Shown: piece by piece, positions 11,366 through 23,547 of the stretch
Layout: each line of letters opens with the position of its first letter
Position numbering within the stretch: position 1 is the stretch's first letter
NCBI GenBank assembly: GCA_012295275.1
Contig: CM022667.1
Location: forward strand, 12,477,538 to 12,517,537
Origin: Chrysomallon squamiferum
Lineage: Eukaryota > Mollusca > Gastropoda > Neomphalida > Peltospiridae
DNA: 40,000 nucleotides
Direction of reading: 5' to 3'
Position numbers and translations under genes: made by a program
The notes under the pieces: model-generated
Seen by the model: only the letters and a program-made list of their open reading frames with translations
The model's database searches: none
Told to the model about the DNA's origin: nothing

Positions 11366-13658
11366 CATTGTTCTCAGAAGAATTTAATCCATCTGTGCTA
11401 TCATATATTTAGTTACTAATATCCTGACAAGAAAAATTTAAAATAAAAAAATAACAGGGCGAGTATATTTGAATTTTATTAGCAGAAATTATGATGTTGA
11501 TGAATATAAATAAAACTGATGACAGCACTTTAATTATTAAATATTACACATAATTTTAATGACAGCATAATGACATTCAAAAACGATTAAATTGAAATGA
11601 AATACATTCAGTCTATTTGTGTTTTTTAAATCTATAATATTTAAGATAAAATATATAAATACAACTAAAGTACATTAAGAAAACTATAGAACTGAAACAA
11701 ACATTTGTAAGCACTTTCACGATAAAAGGAACCCCCCTTTCCACATCCCAGTAAAATTAAAAACACGCGCATGAAATATAACTAAATTACAATTGTACAA
11801 AATGAAAAGTAATAAGCAACAATATATAAAACATAAAATATACAAATATATGTACACCAAATATGTGAATAAAAAAATAAATGAAAAACTCTCATAACAT
11901 TTAAAAATGTAAAATTGGTGAAAAAAAATAGAAAAAAGAAGCGCCCAACACATAAGCAGATAAGCTGTAACGCTTACTCAGTAGTTTTGTTAACAACATA
12001 ATTAGTATTTACCACAAAGAGTAGCCGAAACCATCCCCACAAATTCTCTATTAAATCTATTCTGTATATAGTCACCAGTCCAGAATTTGGTGGACGCAAC
12101 AGAATGAATGATTTTGTCACATGCATTGTACTTTGTTCATTGCTGTCTCTGCTTCACAGAAACAGTTCCAAATCTACTTCTTACAATCTAGGCTAACAGA
12201 GGTAATGATTAGCAAGTTATAACAACTGGCTTTTTAAGTAGTTAAAATATAGTTATATTATAGAATTTGAATTATTTTTGTAAACGTTTATGTAATTATT
12301 ATTTATTTACATAGAAGTTTTATTCATTTATTTATATAAAGCTTATGTTGTTTGTTTCTTGCTGGTTTTTTGTTTTTTTAATTTATTTATTTATATGATT
12401 ATTTATTTATATTATTTCTTTATCATAGCCGTACATATTATCTTTTTTAAATTTATATTTCAAAATCAGTATAGTAAATGACATATTTCATTTTCCTAAA
12501 TATCAACAACTTTTAAAATGTAATTTATAAGCAATTAAACTGATATTACACAGAACATTGTTTAAAAAAAAGAAAAAAAAAAAAGAAAAAAGACTTAAGA
12601 TGTATAAATAAAAATAATCAGGTTCCGAAACACTTACATTCAACTTTCTGTATCTTTAACAATAGATTTTGCAATAAAAAAATAGCATTAAAAAAATATA
12701 TGTGGTATATCTTTGCATTATAATAGCAATATGTCTGATACATTCCATTAATTATGTATATTCGTACATTTCAAAAACATACTGTACATGAAAAACACAC
12801 ACTCTCTCTCTCTCTGTCTCACACACACACACAATGTCCACGCCAAGCACTTATAACAAAATTTCTAATATATCTAATAACAACATGACAAAACAAAATC
12901 TTTAACAATTACATTAATGATAAATTTGTCAACAATAAAGTAAACAGCCAGAGGGTAACTTTTGGAGAAAAACAAATTAATTTCTGACTAAATACTAAAT
13001 ACGTGACAATTGTTTTTCATATATTATTCTATCTATATGTGTAAAAACTGAACAGAATCAGTTGATAATGGATGTAATATGATCTATTTTACATGTGGCT
13101 GAGTTCGTTACAAATGAAATATTAATTCAAACAGAAATATACAGACTAACTAAATAAATAAACAAATACATATTAAACAGAAAGGCAGTTTTTCGTTTCT
13201 GTATTAGTGTTCAGTTTGATTGAAGATTAAATAAATGAAAATAAATGAAAACATAATTTTAAATTCAGACTGATATAAATCTGAAGTCTGAGTATGGTAT
13301 AATGATGGAATGGCAGTATATTTTTTTTAATTCTCCTGGTAAAATATGTATATATTTTCTGGAACATTTGCCTTTGTAATTCAGTATTTTGCAGTGAATG
13401 ATGTGGTATTGAAACAACCAAAAATCTGACTAGAATTTTTTTTTTTTTTTTTTACTTTTCTTCTTATAAAAGAAAAATAAACACAAATAAAAGAATCGTT
13501 AACATGTCACATCTAATCAATGCAAAAGCGAAAATATTAATTTTTAATTAACATACTCCATGTTGATAAATAACCTAACCACATGATCCAACGACAAAAT
13601 TAAATGGCAAAGTTACCAAAAACATTTTAACAGATTCTCTCTGATAAGTTAACATTTC

Positions 13659-13790
13659 AGTATTAACAGATTTATTAGAATTAACAAATTACTAGTATTA
13701 AGGAAGTACTAATATTAACAAATCACTAGTATCAACATACTAAGAATTTAAACAAATTACAAGACAAGTTCTAGAATTAACAAACTGCTT
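13659..13790. repeat. Degenerate 31-bp minisatellite just after the UNC93 stop codon
   Basis: About four diverged copies of a 31-bp unit of the form attaacaaattactagtatt followed by about 11 variable bases. Successive copies keep the spacing between their (a)ttaacaaa cores. Transcribed as UNC93 3' UTR if the transcript extends this far. Confidence 0.7.
13671..13676 (-). promoter_or_regulatory. Possible polyadenylation hexamer for UNC93
   Basis: tttatt on the plus strand reads AATAAA on the minus strand, about 130 bases after the stop codon. AATAAA is common by chance in DNA this AT-rich and other copies lie further downstream, so the real cleavage site is unknown. Confidence 0.3.
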
Positions 13791-13805
13791 GTAAAACAGA
13801 CACGT

Positions 13806-14044
13806 TTAACAGACGTCGATGCTGTGAACGGTTTTCGCCTCAACCGGTTCGCGACGTAGGAGAATTTCAGAAAGCAGGTAGAGAGCGAGCGACGCGAGAC
13901 AGCTCGCACACATTATGTAGATCTTGCTGGCCATGCAGAAACTCTGCGAATAGGCGCACACCACTGTGAGGCCCACGCCTTGTGCTATCCTCATTGCGGC
14001 GAAAGCTTCCTCGAACTGCTTTGGAAACAGAGAGCCAATCATGC
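13806..14044 (-). CDS. UNC93: UNC93 last exon, residues 744-822 and stop
   Basis: 239 bp including TAA at 13808..13806. Acceptor tatatttcag at 14045. It encodes SMIGSLFPKQFEEAFAAMRI, a helix with GVGLTVVCAYS, the last membrane segment (YIMCASCLASLALYLLSEIL) and a short tail ending SIDVC. The 'EEAFAAMR' element matches the family's 'AAFANFRLW' position. Confidence 0.94.
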
Positions 14045-14972
14045 CTGAAATATAATGTGCAAACCGTAAGTAACCAGTTATTATAGCACAGGTTGATCGT
14101 CACTAATATGGCATCACTGGAACCTGTAGTGGGCTGTTACGTTAGAACGCACTTAACCTTATAGCTAACCCTTTTATTTTTCCTTAAAATACCCTGAAAA
14201 TCAGTTAATGTAGGTAAATAAAAATAATAATAATGAATTTAAAAAAATACAAATATTTAAAAATTAAATGAAAATCAAGTGAAATTTTAATGAAACACAA
14301 GTGAAATAAAAATTACAGTCACAGGTATTTCCGTTGACTTATTTCAGAAATTCCATCACTTCCGCAGGGTTACTGACTGCCAGATGGCCATTGTGCTTAT
14401 ATATATATATTTCATTTCTCTATTTCTGTATTATTTTTTTTCTACTTTAAACTGTGTTTGATTTTCAGGTACTGCCAACAGTAGTATTAATAAATTAACT
14501 AATTAAATCTGAATAGTAGTAAAAGAGCATACAAAACAGCAAAGCGTTTGAAATTTTTATTTTTATTTTTTTAATTTCAATTTTTTTTTTTTTTTTAAAA
14601 CCAAATAAACTAATACTTACTGTTCATCTGAGACATCCATATGCCGTCTGCTATGCCCCACCCTCCTAACAACAGAAAGAATGGGTACAGATTATCTGGC
14701 GTCGGGTGCCACTCGGCCATGACGACAAGGAGACCCAGATTAAATAACGCCGCTGAAAGGACAAAACAGACGTTATCAACTTTCTGTTTTCACCAGCAGT
14801 TAGTTCGCCATCCTTCGTGTATTTATAGTCTGACATGGGAAAAGTGACAATTTAACTGAGGATTCAAAATTCCCTCATTTAGCATTTAATTCACTATCAA
14901 GAAGGTATGTCAAAACCTTCGTACACGCAGCAGAGTTATCCCGCTTTTCCTTGTGTTTCCGGGCAAACGCCA

Positions 14973-15004
<32 letters not shown>

Positions 15005-15768
15005 CGGTTCGTTATGTTTTTAATTCGGTTTCGAAGTCCGAAATATCCTGCATATTATCTTAATTATATTAGGTTTAGCAATTAATTGTATGTGTGTAAA
15101 AACACATAATTATTATTCACTGATAATCAGTACCTTCAATTATATTTGTCACACAATCATTGGTGTTTAGTTTGTGCATTGTTCCTTTTTGCATTGTACT
15201 TACCACAGTAGTGACACCTTTCGTCTGTCTTACCTGAATACAGCATCGAGCGTGTATTTTATAAAACTACTTGTCAAAAAAAATGTACTGTCTTAACTAC
15301 AATTCTTTTAAAAACAGCATTATAATAATAAATAATAATGATAAGAAAAAAAAAATATTAAAAAAAAACAACTAAAATTTTTAAAAATTACATAGCATAT
15401 AATATTATACAATGTACATCCGAACAGTGCACAGACTCAACACATTTTGGACATGTTTCTCATTCTTTGCGCCATTTAAATTTGGAAAATTGTAAAAACG
15501 TTTAATGCAGTGATTCGAATAATTACTGTTCAAGGCACGTGCAGAAGAGAAACATATTCTTGCAGGTTGCTAAGACAATGTAGAGTCGTCTTTGTAGCAT
15601 GCCAGCAAACTAGTCATCAACCTCAACCCTGTCCCTGTCTGTCTGTCCGTCAGGCCTCCACGTACATAACACCGATTTTCCAAAACAGACGAGTTATCAT
15701 CGAATTTACCATTTAAATAATAGTAATTTGTAAATAATAAATTAAGTATCTAAAGAGAATGATAGAGT

Positions 15769-15852
<84 letters not shown>

Positions 15853-17939
15853 TTGCAAAAAATACAGATAAATTTAGACGATTATGTACGTGGCGGATAC
15901 GTGTGTTTATAGTCAGTGAAGACTACGATACAATGAAACGTCATCCGAAATTTAAATTTGTGTAAGTAAAATTTGATTAATTTAATTAAATAAATAATTT
16001 TCATTAAATTATCATTGAGCCTTTGTAGGACCAAAACATAACAGTTTCATTGCGTCGTATATAGTAACATACATAATTTATTTCACACTTGTCAGAAATA
16101 TATATATATATAAATATTTTTATAATTATATAGTCCCAGTAATTATTGTTATTTTTGTAATTTAAAATTTTAATCTAAAAAAGAAACCCAGAAAACAAAC
16201 AGATATTTGTAAATCTGAATTAAATAAAATTAAAAATCAAATCTGGTAACGTTATATTAATAAAATTAATATTACATTTTTTATCATTTCTGACAAATAT
16301 GATCAATACAGTTTCTATAGAAATATAAGAAAATAAGTCGCGAGTATTTGAATATCGAGAAGTCTTTTCCGTACTTATTCATCGTTTACATTATTCAAAA
16401 TAAAATTCTCACAAGTGCAATATTATTTCACACGTCCCTTTGTCCAAATTATTGTATCTGAATTGTAAACAATTTGATTTTATGACCTAATCAGAGATAT
16501 GTTATCCAGAAAGAGCTGACCCTTACTATGTAGTTTCAAAAGTGTAAGGAAAAGACTCCTACAGTCATAAACAGCATCATGTATTTTAAAAAGTTGTGCG
16601 ATAAATGAGTCGCAACACCTAAGAGAGCTTTTGTTTAGCACCTTTTTATTTCAGTTTTAAACACCCAGCCCACTGAAGAATCAAATGTAATGATAAAATT
16701 AAAACTAGATTATTAAGACTTGCATTCGATAATATATATACATGATGCTGATAGACAAAGGTAATTGAAGGTGCCCGTGTTAATTTTGAAAACCAAATAA
16801 TGAATTCGTGGAAAAGCAAGAATTTATTTTCCTCAGCTGCTAACTGTTTTTTGACCTTTGTGGATCGAAAATGTTCCTAACCAGCTCTTTATTCCAAGAG
16901 CAAAAACTCTATAATAAAACAATAAACCAATGGAGGCGCCACTTATCCCATGTCCACCGAAATATCACGAAAGGTGTACGATCTCAAATGGGAAAAAAAA
17001 ATCATTTCATGCACTCGTACAATGTGTCTACTGAAGCAAGGGAGTCGTTGGAACCATTCTCTTACCGTAGTGACTTACCGTGAACCAATCCCCTAACACA
17101 ACGACTCCAGAATACTCACCACACTACAAACTGACATAACAGACATCAACCATGGGCAAAACAGAGCCAGTCTGTTTGTTGTTCGGCCATCTTGACAAGG
17201 CTTTGAGATATCATCTCTGGCTTTACATAACCATCTTTGTGTGTGTGTGTGCCACATGGGCAACTCGGGCTACGTTTGTTCAGATAGAATATGCAAACTC
17301 AGTCAATGTGATTCTGACGCTTTAAAAACTCCTGTAGAGGCTATACACTGGAGGAAGTACAAGCAATCATAACGTCTCTTCTTTAACTCTGCCTTCAATA
17401 GTTTACCAAAGCTAATGTGAGGGGAGGGAACTGAAAACAGACAATGTATCAATTTTCAGAAAGGCATCACAACGTAAAGCAGCGGTCGACCACCGTCCAG
17501 GGGTTGACTCGTCAGAGCGTTGACGACAACACATCGCAGCTCAACACATTGACGGGTTGTCTAGATGTGCCAGTGTGATTTTCTTCTTTATTACGTTAAC
17601 GTTTAAAATATATGTTCGATCGAATAGGAAATTTATAAAGCAGCAATATCTCAGTTAAGGATAATTATAAGGGGCAGCAGTTTGGAACAGTATGCATGTG
17701 GCATCTCTCTGACATCTGATTCTTTTTTTATTATTATTTTTTCTTTTTTTTTTCTTTTTTTAATTAATAATTATAAACATGTTTTTCACACAGCTTAAAA
17801 AATTCTTAAAGTTATTTCATGGATATCTTTCCAGTGAGAAATAAATCGAGCCAAGAATAATTTTTGTCCTTTATACTTTAAAACTAAATTTTTTTTTTTT
17901 TCTTTCTTTCTTTTTTCTTGTTTTCATCAACATCTTATT

Positions 17940-17974
<35 letters not shown>

Positions 17975-18356
17975 TTGTTGTTGTTCGTTTTTTCATTTTT
18001 GAATACTTTTAAACAATGAACATTATTGAATTTATTTAGTTTCTGTTTCAGTATTTCCACCAGTAAAGAACCGGCAGATTCACCGATGTATATTTGAGCC
18101 AGAATCTTCTGGAAACTTGTCAATCTTATTCATTATTTTTTTTTTTGGGGGGGGGGGGGTTGAAACATGGACTGGAGTTCATTTTCATGATTTTATTTTT
18201 TAATTGTTATGAGATTGCTGCTTCTGTACAATAAAAAAAAAGTCTGTGGATTTTTAATCAGTAACCAAAATGAAGTTCTGCAACACTGAAAAATTAAAGA
18301 TTGTTTTCGTTTTCAAGTTGATAAAGCTGCAATGAAAAATATTTCTTCAAACAGTA

Positions 18357-18387
<31 letters not shown>

Positions 18388-21300
18388 CTTTTTCTTTTCA
18401 TTTCATATATATATATTTTTTTTTACACTATTTTATAATTGATTTTTGATTTTTAATGTAATTTAATTTGTTTTATAATGCCAGACAGTAATATTAAATA
18501 GATAACAATAATACTAATAATAATAAAAATAATAATAATTATAATAATGACAGTAATAAATATTTATTAGAAAAGTTATTAAAATGTGTTGCAAAACCAT
18601 TGATTTCTATCTTTTTCGTTAGTTTTTTCTTTACTTTTCTTATTTCTTTTTCTTGGTTTCAATTTATTTTTTTAAAGTTTTTCTTTTCTTTTCTTTTTCT
18701 TTTTCTTTTTATTATTATTATTTTCTTTTAAATTTTTTTTCCTTTTCACTAAATTCAGATATGATTTATAATTATTTATTAATGAAATCACATGGACACT
18801 GGAATATAAAGAAATAACATGGTTAGTGAAAGAAAGAAAATATATACATAAATAACTGTAAATCCTTGATTCATTCAATTTAGTATGTAACAAAATGGTT
18901 AAAATTTAGATGTTCATAATTCATTTCAGTGTTGAATACTTGATTAACTTTTGAATACTTTCTTGCTTCTTTACCACATCTTCTCTTTTTTTCTTCTTCT
19001 TCATTTTATGTTATTTATTTATTATAATTATAATATATATATATATATTTTTTTTTTTTGTTAATTTCTACATGTAATTTATCTTTCATTATTACAATGC
19101 AAAAAAATACATTTAAAGAAGGAATTAAATCAAGGATTTACAAAGATGTATCAATGATTCTAATCTTAATCCAGTAAAGATACACATTATTGGAAATGAA
19201 AAATCTGAATTAATATAAACATTAAAGGGATTAAGTTTTCAAATACATATTACGGTTTTCTTGACAGAGAGAGTTTAATTTTTTATTATTTTTATTATTT
19301 TTATTTTTTCTGAATATATATATATATAATTCATTTGTAATTAATATTTTTAAAAATTATATTAGAAAATTAGAAGATGTGTATCACCATAATTAACTGG
19401 TAAAATTTTAAAAATTATCAATACGATTATTAAAATATTTTTCAAACGTTTTAATTTACAATTAAATGTATAATAAATAATAATCATTTTCACAGTTTTG
19501 ACATTACATAAATAACTATTTAATCTAACAATACATGCAAAACAAAACAAATATATATTTCATTACATGGACATATTTAAAACATAATATGTAATATAAA
19601 CTAACAATGAAAGTGATAAATTAATCAACAGTATTTCATGAATACATAATTAAATTGATCCAGCACCATTTATAACAAAAACAAAAACAAAAAATGTACA
19701 AACTGCACCTGTGACAATGAGTGAGATTCGACCCAGGAATCTGTTGAGCCAGCCACTGAGAAATGAGCTGATGCAGCTGCAAACTCCAAAACAGATCATT
19801 GTGAATCCAACCATGTATATGCCGAGTGGACACGTGATAAATGCCTGTGATAAATAATGAATTAAATAATTAATATATACAAATTCCTAACGTACATAAA
19901 TGTATCACATATATACAGAAAGACACTGGCTGTTTTAGAAATACATCCCATGATTTAGAATGCAATTCAGAACCTGGTAAAACCAATTAAGATTGCAGAA
20001 AGGTACATATATGGACATACGAAAATGAACTTGAACTGGTGCTAATACTCACCGTGGTAATTTCTGCAGTAAGGAAAGCGCTCTGCATGTTGCTGTAGAA
20101 GAGAAGAGGGATGAGGAACATGAACTTTCTGATTATGAAGAACTTTCCAAGAGATTTCAGATGCTCGCCTACCATGCTCAGTGACGCTATCTGAGACGAA
20201 AACAGACGTTCGTTCAACGGTTCCAGAAGAAGGCAGCCAATAATGATAGCTAAAACCAGACAACCGACGTAGATGCCATACAGGAGGTATTTAGTGGAGT
20301 CGCTGACGTTCATACCTTCGTCTTCAATCAAATAGTCATGGCAATACTCTGAGCCACATAAATGATAATGAGTTGAAGGTGATGAGGTATCGTTGGATAA
20401 AATGGAATTATCGGAACGATTTGATATCACAGGCGAAACTATCACAGAATATGAATCATTTGTAAAGGAACGTCCATTCTGACTGGATGAGTTGGTCATG
20501 TTCATCGCTGCCAAACCTCCAACCGGTGTACTCATTGGCTGGTCTGCGTACATGAGCACTAGTGAAGCTATTAGGTTTCCGGCAATAATATGTGTTTGAA
20601 AAGTCAGGCCAAAAATACCAAAATAGCGACTCAAAGTGTGTTCAAAGTCCTCTTTTCGCTTTTCAGAGTAGCCTTTAGCAAGGAATGTAACGTACGTACT
20701 TAGAGCGTTCCACATCATGGCAATAGCGCCACCCATAAGTATGGAAGTGGGGATCATGAGCCACATAACAGGGTAGATATTAGAGGCGACCCAAATAAGC
20801 TGAGGAAATAGACTGATTATGAGACATTTTCGTGGCTGGAAATTCTGGACGAGGAACGGACTGAAAATACTTCCAATGACAAAACTGGAGAAGCAGGCAG
20901 CAAGGGACGACATCCCGACTCCACCCTCTCTGTTCACACTACTCTGCAGGTTTCTGATCGAGCCGAAAGCCATGGATGACAGTGTCAGGCAGATGCTGAT
21001 AGCAATAAGGTTCTTTGTATGTTTGTTACTTGCGATAATCATCTTATCTTCTGGATCTTTTGAAAACTGGGTAAAGTCTTTGAGTGATTTTGATAGATCC
21101 CTGCAACTACCTGGAAGAAAAACCGAGCTTCCCACTGTATCGTCTTTGAGGTACAACAAAGCTTTCTGACACGCCAGCTGCACAGTGCTACCAAGGTCAC
21201 CTTGTGTTTGACCCAGTAGTCCTAGCATCGTGTTCGATCTGGAACGAAATTCTTCAGGAGCTGCCTCGAAAGGATCAGCTTCAGGTATCAGATTCTTTTC

Positions 21301-22014
21301 ACTGATTTCAACAGCAACGATATCTGAAAATTGGTTGTGGTCGAGAATATCTATTTTAAAATCTGTTCCAGGAATTAACAAACTTTCTAAGACGTTTTCA
21401 AATTCCACATTGTGATTATGTTCCATTTGTTCCGCCTCAGTCTGAGAATCTTTACAGGGTAGAAGAAACTTTTTGCTGTCTGCACTACCTACTGAGTCCG
21501 TGTAGTCGTCGCTGCTGTAATAGTGACAGCTGTGCGTGGACTGTGTTTCTGACATAGAGCCTGCCTCCAGGTGGTCACCGCTGACCTCTGAGACTGCAGT
21601 GACACAAGAAACACCTGTGTCAGGAGGTTCGTTTGATTCAGGCAACGTCGACTGCTTTATCTGCATTTCTCGCGAATTGTCTATGTCAGACATGAGAGAC
21701 AGCTGTACCCCAGAACTGTCCACATCAACCAAATATTGGTTTATTTCGTAGCTGTTTAGTTTGGCGGGTTCTGGAGTAACACCAGCAGAAGTTTGAGATT
21801 CCATGTTCACTGAGTCATGGTACATGGTGTCCTCTTGACTGTTGTCAAAGATGTAGTTACCTTGGGAGACAAGAAAGTTGTTTGCGAGATTCGTTTCGAT
21901 GGTGTTGGGTGAGGTGACGGTAACACCGGGCAGTTCGGGTGGATGGTTGTATGATAAGTTTGTATTTGTCACGTTCTGGTGACTCGTGTCGGGCTTCATG
22001 TCTCGGCCCACCAT
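13806..22014 (-). CDS. UNC93: UNC93-family transmembrane protein, complete spliced CDS (822 aa)
   Basis: Join complement of 20053..22014, 19709..19844, 14621..14752, 13806..14044: 2469 nt, exactly 823 codons with the stop, all GT-AG introns. UNC93 proteins are 11-12-segment, MFS-fold membrane proteins; members include UNC93A, UNC93B1 (TLR trafficking) and nematode unc-93 (K2P channel regulator). Seen: residues 1-330 are hydrophilic and acidic with no membrane segment. The core runs from NLIAISICLTLSSMAFGSI (335-353) with family-typical SIRNLQSSVN, IPTSILMGG, RYFGIFGLTFQTH, TCPLGIYMVG and WGIADGIWMSQMNS. A loop at 490-575 carries six N-glycosylation sequons (N505, N508, N519, N532, N541, N569) and a Cys553/Cys558 pair. 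A short tail follows. Odd: the N-terminal extension is much longer than in UNC93A-type proteins. Start: ATG at 22014 in a strong context (A at -3, G at +4), although the frame stays open to the acceptor at 22025. Confidence 0.93.
14621..14752 (-). CDS. UNC93: UNC93 exon, residues 700-743
   Basis: 132 bp. Acceptor gtcctttcag at 14753; donor AACA|GTAAGT with GT at 14620. It encodes a TM helix (ALFNLGLLVVMAEW) and the family signature GGWGIADGIWMSQMN, equivalent to 'WGLGDAVWQTQIN' in other members. Confidence 0.93.
14753..19708. other. UNC93 intron (about 5 kb)
   Basis: Between exons for residues 699 and 701. Poly-T runs at 14971-15004, 17946-17973 and 18357-18383; GA at 15771-15849; a T11-G13 junction at about 18136-18159. 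A unique, GC-richer block lies at 17100-17580. No exon is needed or seen here; flanking exon phases match. Confidence 0.85.
15771..15849. repeat. (GA)n microsatellite in UNC93 intron
   Basis: About 39 uninterrupted AG units. Confidence 0.97.
19709..19844 (-). CDS. UNC93: UNC93 exon, residues 655-699
   Basis: 136 bp. Acceptor tatcacag at 19845; donor ACAG|GTGCAG with GT at 19708. It encodes AFITCPLGIYMVGFTMICFG (655-674) and the following helix to RISLIVT. The 'TCPLG(I/V)(W/Y)MVG' motif is highly typical of UNC93. Phase 0 in, one base out. Confidence 0.93.
20053..22014 (-). CDS. UNC93: UNC93 main exon (residues 1-654)
   Basis: The exon proper begins at 22024, after acceptor tttgttttag, so ten untranslated or alternatively coding bases precede the ATG. 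It ends ACC ACG|GTGAGT at 20053, phase 0. It holds the acidic N-terminal region, TM1-TM6 (about 335-353, 367-387, 397-415, 417-437, 464-488, 576-597) with the glycosylated loop, and the start of TM7 (631-649). Confidence 0.95.
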
Positions 22015-22619
22015 TCTAGCAGGTCTAAAACAAAGATCAAAAAATTAAAATTTTATTTTATTATTTACATTTTACTTTTATTTATTTATTTAATTTATTT
22101 ATTTATCAGCCTGTCTCTGTCTGTTTGTTGTTGTTGTTTTCTTCTTTATAAATTTTTAACTTTACTTTATTATTATACTTTTTTTCCTAACTTTTATTCT
22201 ATTTTCTTTATTTTATCGATTAATTTAAATATATATATATATATATTTTTTTTAAGTAGCCTAATTTAACTTTATACCTATGCACATTATGAGGGGTTTC
22301 CTTTCTTTTCCCCCTCACACACAGACAGACATGCTTATCTATATACACTCGCACAAAGCAATGTATTTATAAGTCATTATATTTTTTATAATGACTGATT
22401 AATTCATTAATTGACTTAATATAATTTATTTATTTACTTCTTTATTTATAATCTTCATTTATTGATATTAAGAACCATAATAGTAATACATGAATTGTAT
22501 ACTTCGACTTCTTTTTTTATTTATTTATTTTTTTTATTTTTTATTTTTTTATTTTTTTAATTCTAAGATCTTAAAGTAACGAATATTCTGAACTCATTCT
22601 GATTTCTATGCTAAGGACT

Positions 22620-22790
22620 GATGACGCGCATGCAAATGTCTTTCCAAACCGCCAATCGGTGAAAAGAACGCGTCACAGACCGTCTTTCTTTGTCGCGGGT
22701 GACAACGTCAGGCCGTGTTTACTTTTTGTAAAGGTTTAAAGTCCGTTGTCAGCCTAGTTCACTAACAGAGGGCGGCGCACGCGCAGCTGC
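22620..22790 (-). promoter_or_regulatory. GC-rich candidate promoter upstream of the UNC93 main exon
   Basis: A unique GC-rich island about 0.6-0.8 kb 5' of the main exon. Motifs seen: GCGCATGC overlapping the octamer ATGCAAAT (22630-22637), CCAAT in gccaatcgg (22651-22659), and GCGCACGCGC (22775-22784), an NRF1-like site, with CAGCTGC beside it. I could not find a convincing splice donor here. Confidence 0.4.
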
Positions 22791-22900
22791 AGTTATATTT
22801 TACCCAGTCGGCTGTCAGTTGTCAAGTGTTCTCATTTCTCTTGACCTTTACCTTTCCTAGTTTTCGGTGTTATTCTTAGTAATAGCATATTCTTACTAGT

Positions 22901-22902
<2 letters not shown>

Positions 22903-22994
<92 letters not shown>
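22903..22994. repeat. (CT)n-(AT)n compound microsatellite
   Basis: CT to 22960, then AT to 22994, just upstream of the GC-rich candidate promoter (minus-strand sense). Confidence 0.97.
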
Positions 22995-22998
<4 letters not shown>

Positions 22999-23258
22999 AG
23001 ACATACAGACAGACAAACAAAACAGATATATAGATATTACACAAACTCACATATATATCTGAAGGGGTTTTGTTTTGTTTTGGATTCTTAAGTGTCATAA
23101 ACCATAGATGCATTATAATTCTGTAATACGTAAAGAGAGGCACGAAAATGAACAGTCTCCGAATGATAAAGAAATGTAATTTCCGACACAAAATACTCAG
23201 TGGATTTGTTCAGAAAGAAAAATCAATACGTAAACCATATCATTCTGCTGACTTGCAC

Positions 23259-23326
23259 AAATTCTCCCAGCGGTCAGTAAACCTCGTGTGACCTCGAGTG
23301 TCATCGCTTGACCTCCCATCGGCCAT
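23259..23326 (-). CDS. Candidate alternative first coding exon of UNC93
   Basis: ATG at 23326 in a strong context (gaaATGG). It reads MADGRSSDDTRGHTRFTDRW plus Glu and Asn, then TT before a weak donor GTGCAAGT at 23258. Splicing to the acceptor at 22025 (exon start A CCT GCT AGA ATG) would be in frame and add 26 residues to the 822. Support is the in-frame join, the open 5' edge of the main exon and a unique sequence block. Against: the donor lacks G at +5. If unspliced it is a 28-codon ORF ending in TGA. Confidence 0.27.
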
Positions 23327-23398
23327 TTCATCAAATGACCTTAATAGCAGGAATGGTCGGCTTTTTTGCGAACCTGTCAGCAGAAAATGTACTGTGTA

Positions 23399-23399
<1 letters not shown>

Positions 23400-23466
<67 letters not shown>

Positions 23467-23547
23467 ATTGTCTATTTATAGAGGCACAATGAAAAAAAAT
23501 GTATAATTTTGATATTTTATGTGTGTGTGTGTGTGTGTGTGTGTGTT
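23400..23547. repeat. (CT)n and (GT)n tracts
   Basis: CT at 23400-23464 and GT at 23520-23547. Confidence 0.96.

Larger units (their letters stand above)
8721..13600. other. Gene-free stretch between the STAND and UNC93 genes
   Basis: AT-rich DNA. Simple repeats: CAT/CAG near 9017-9065, AAT at 10201-10315, TTTA/ATT/CAT/GTT at 11150-11360. From about 11.4 to 13.8 kb the sequence is largely unique but without coding character on either strand; some is probably UNC93 3' UTR. Confidence 0.5.

Noticed and set aside
13867-14103. Alternative minus-strand frame over the last UNC93 exon
   Set aside because: Off-frame shadow; the frame with SMIGSLFPKQ fits the previous exon's phase and the family.
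20819-21169. Plus-strand ORF opposite UNC93
   Set aside because: Shadow of the well-supported minus-strand exon; no family features.
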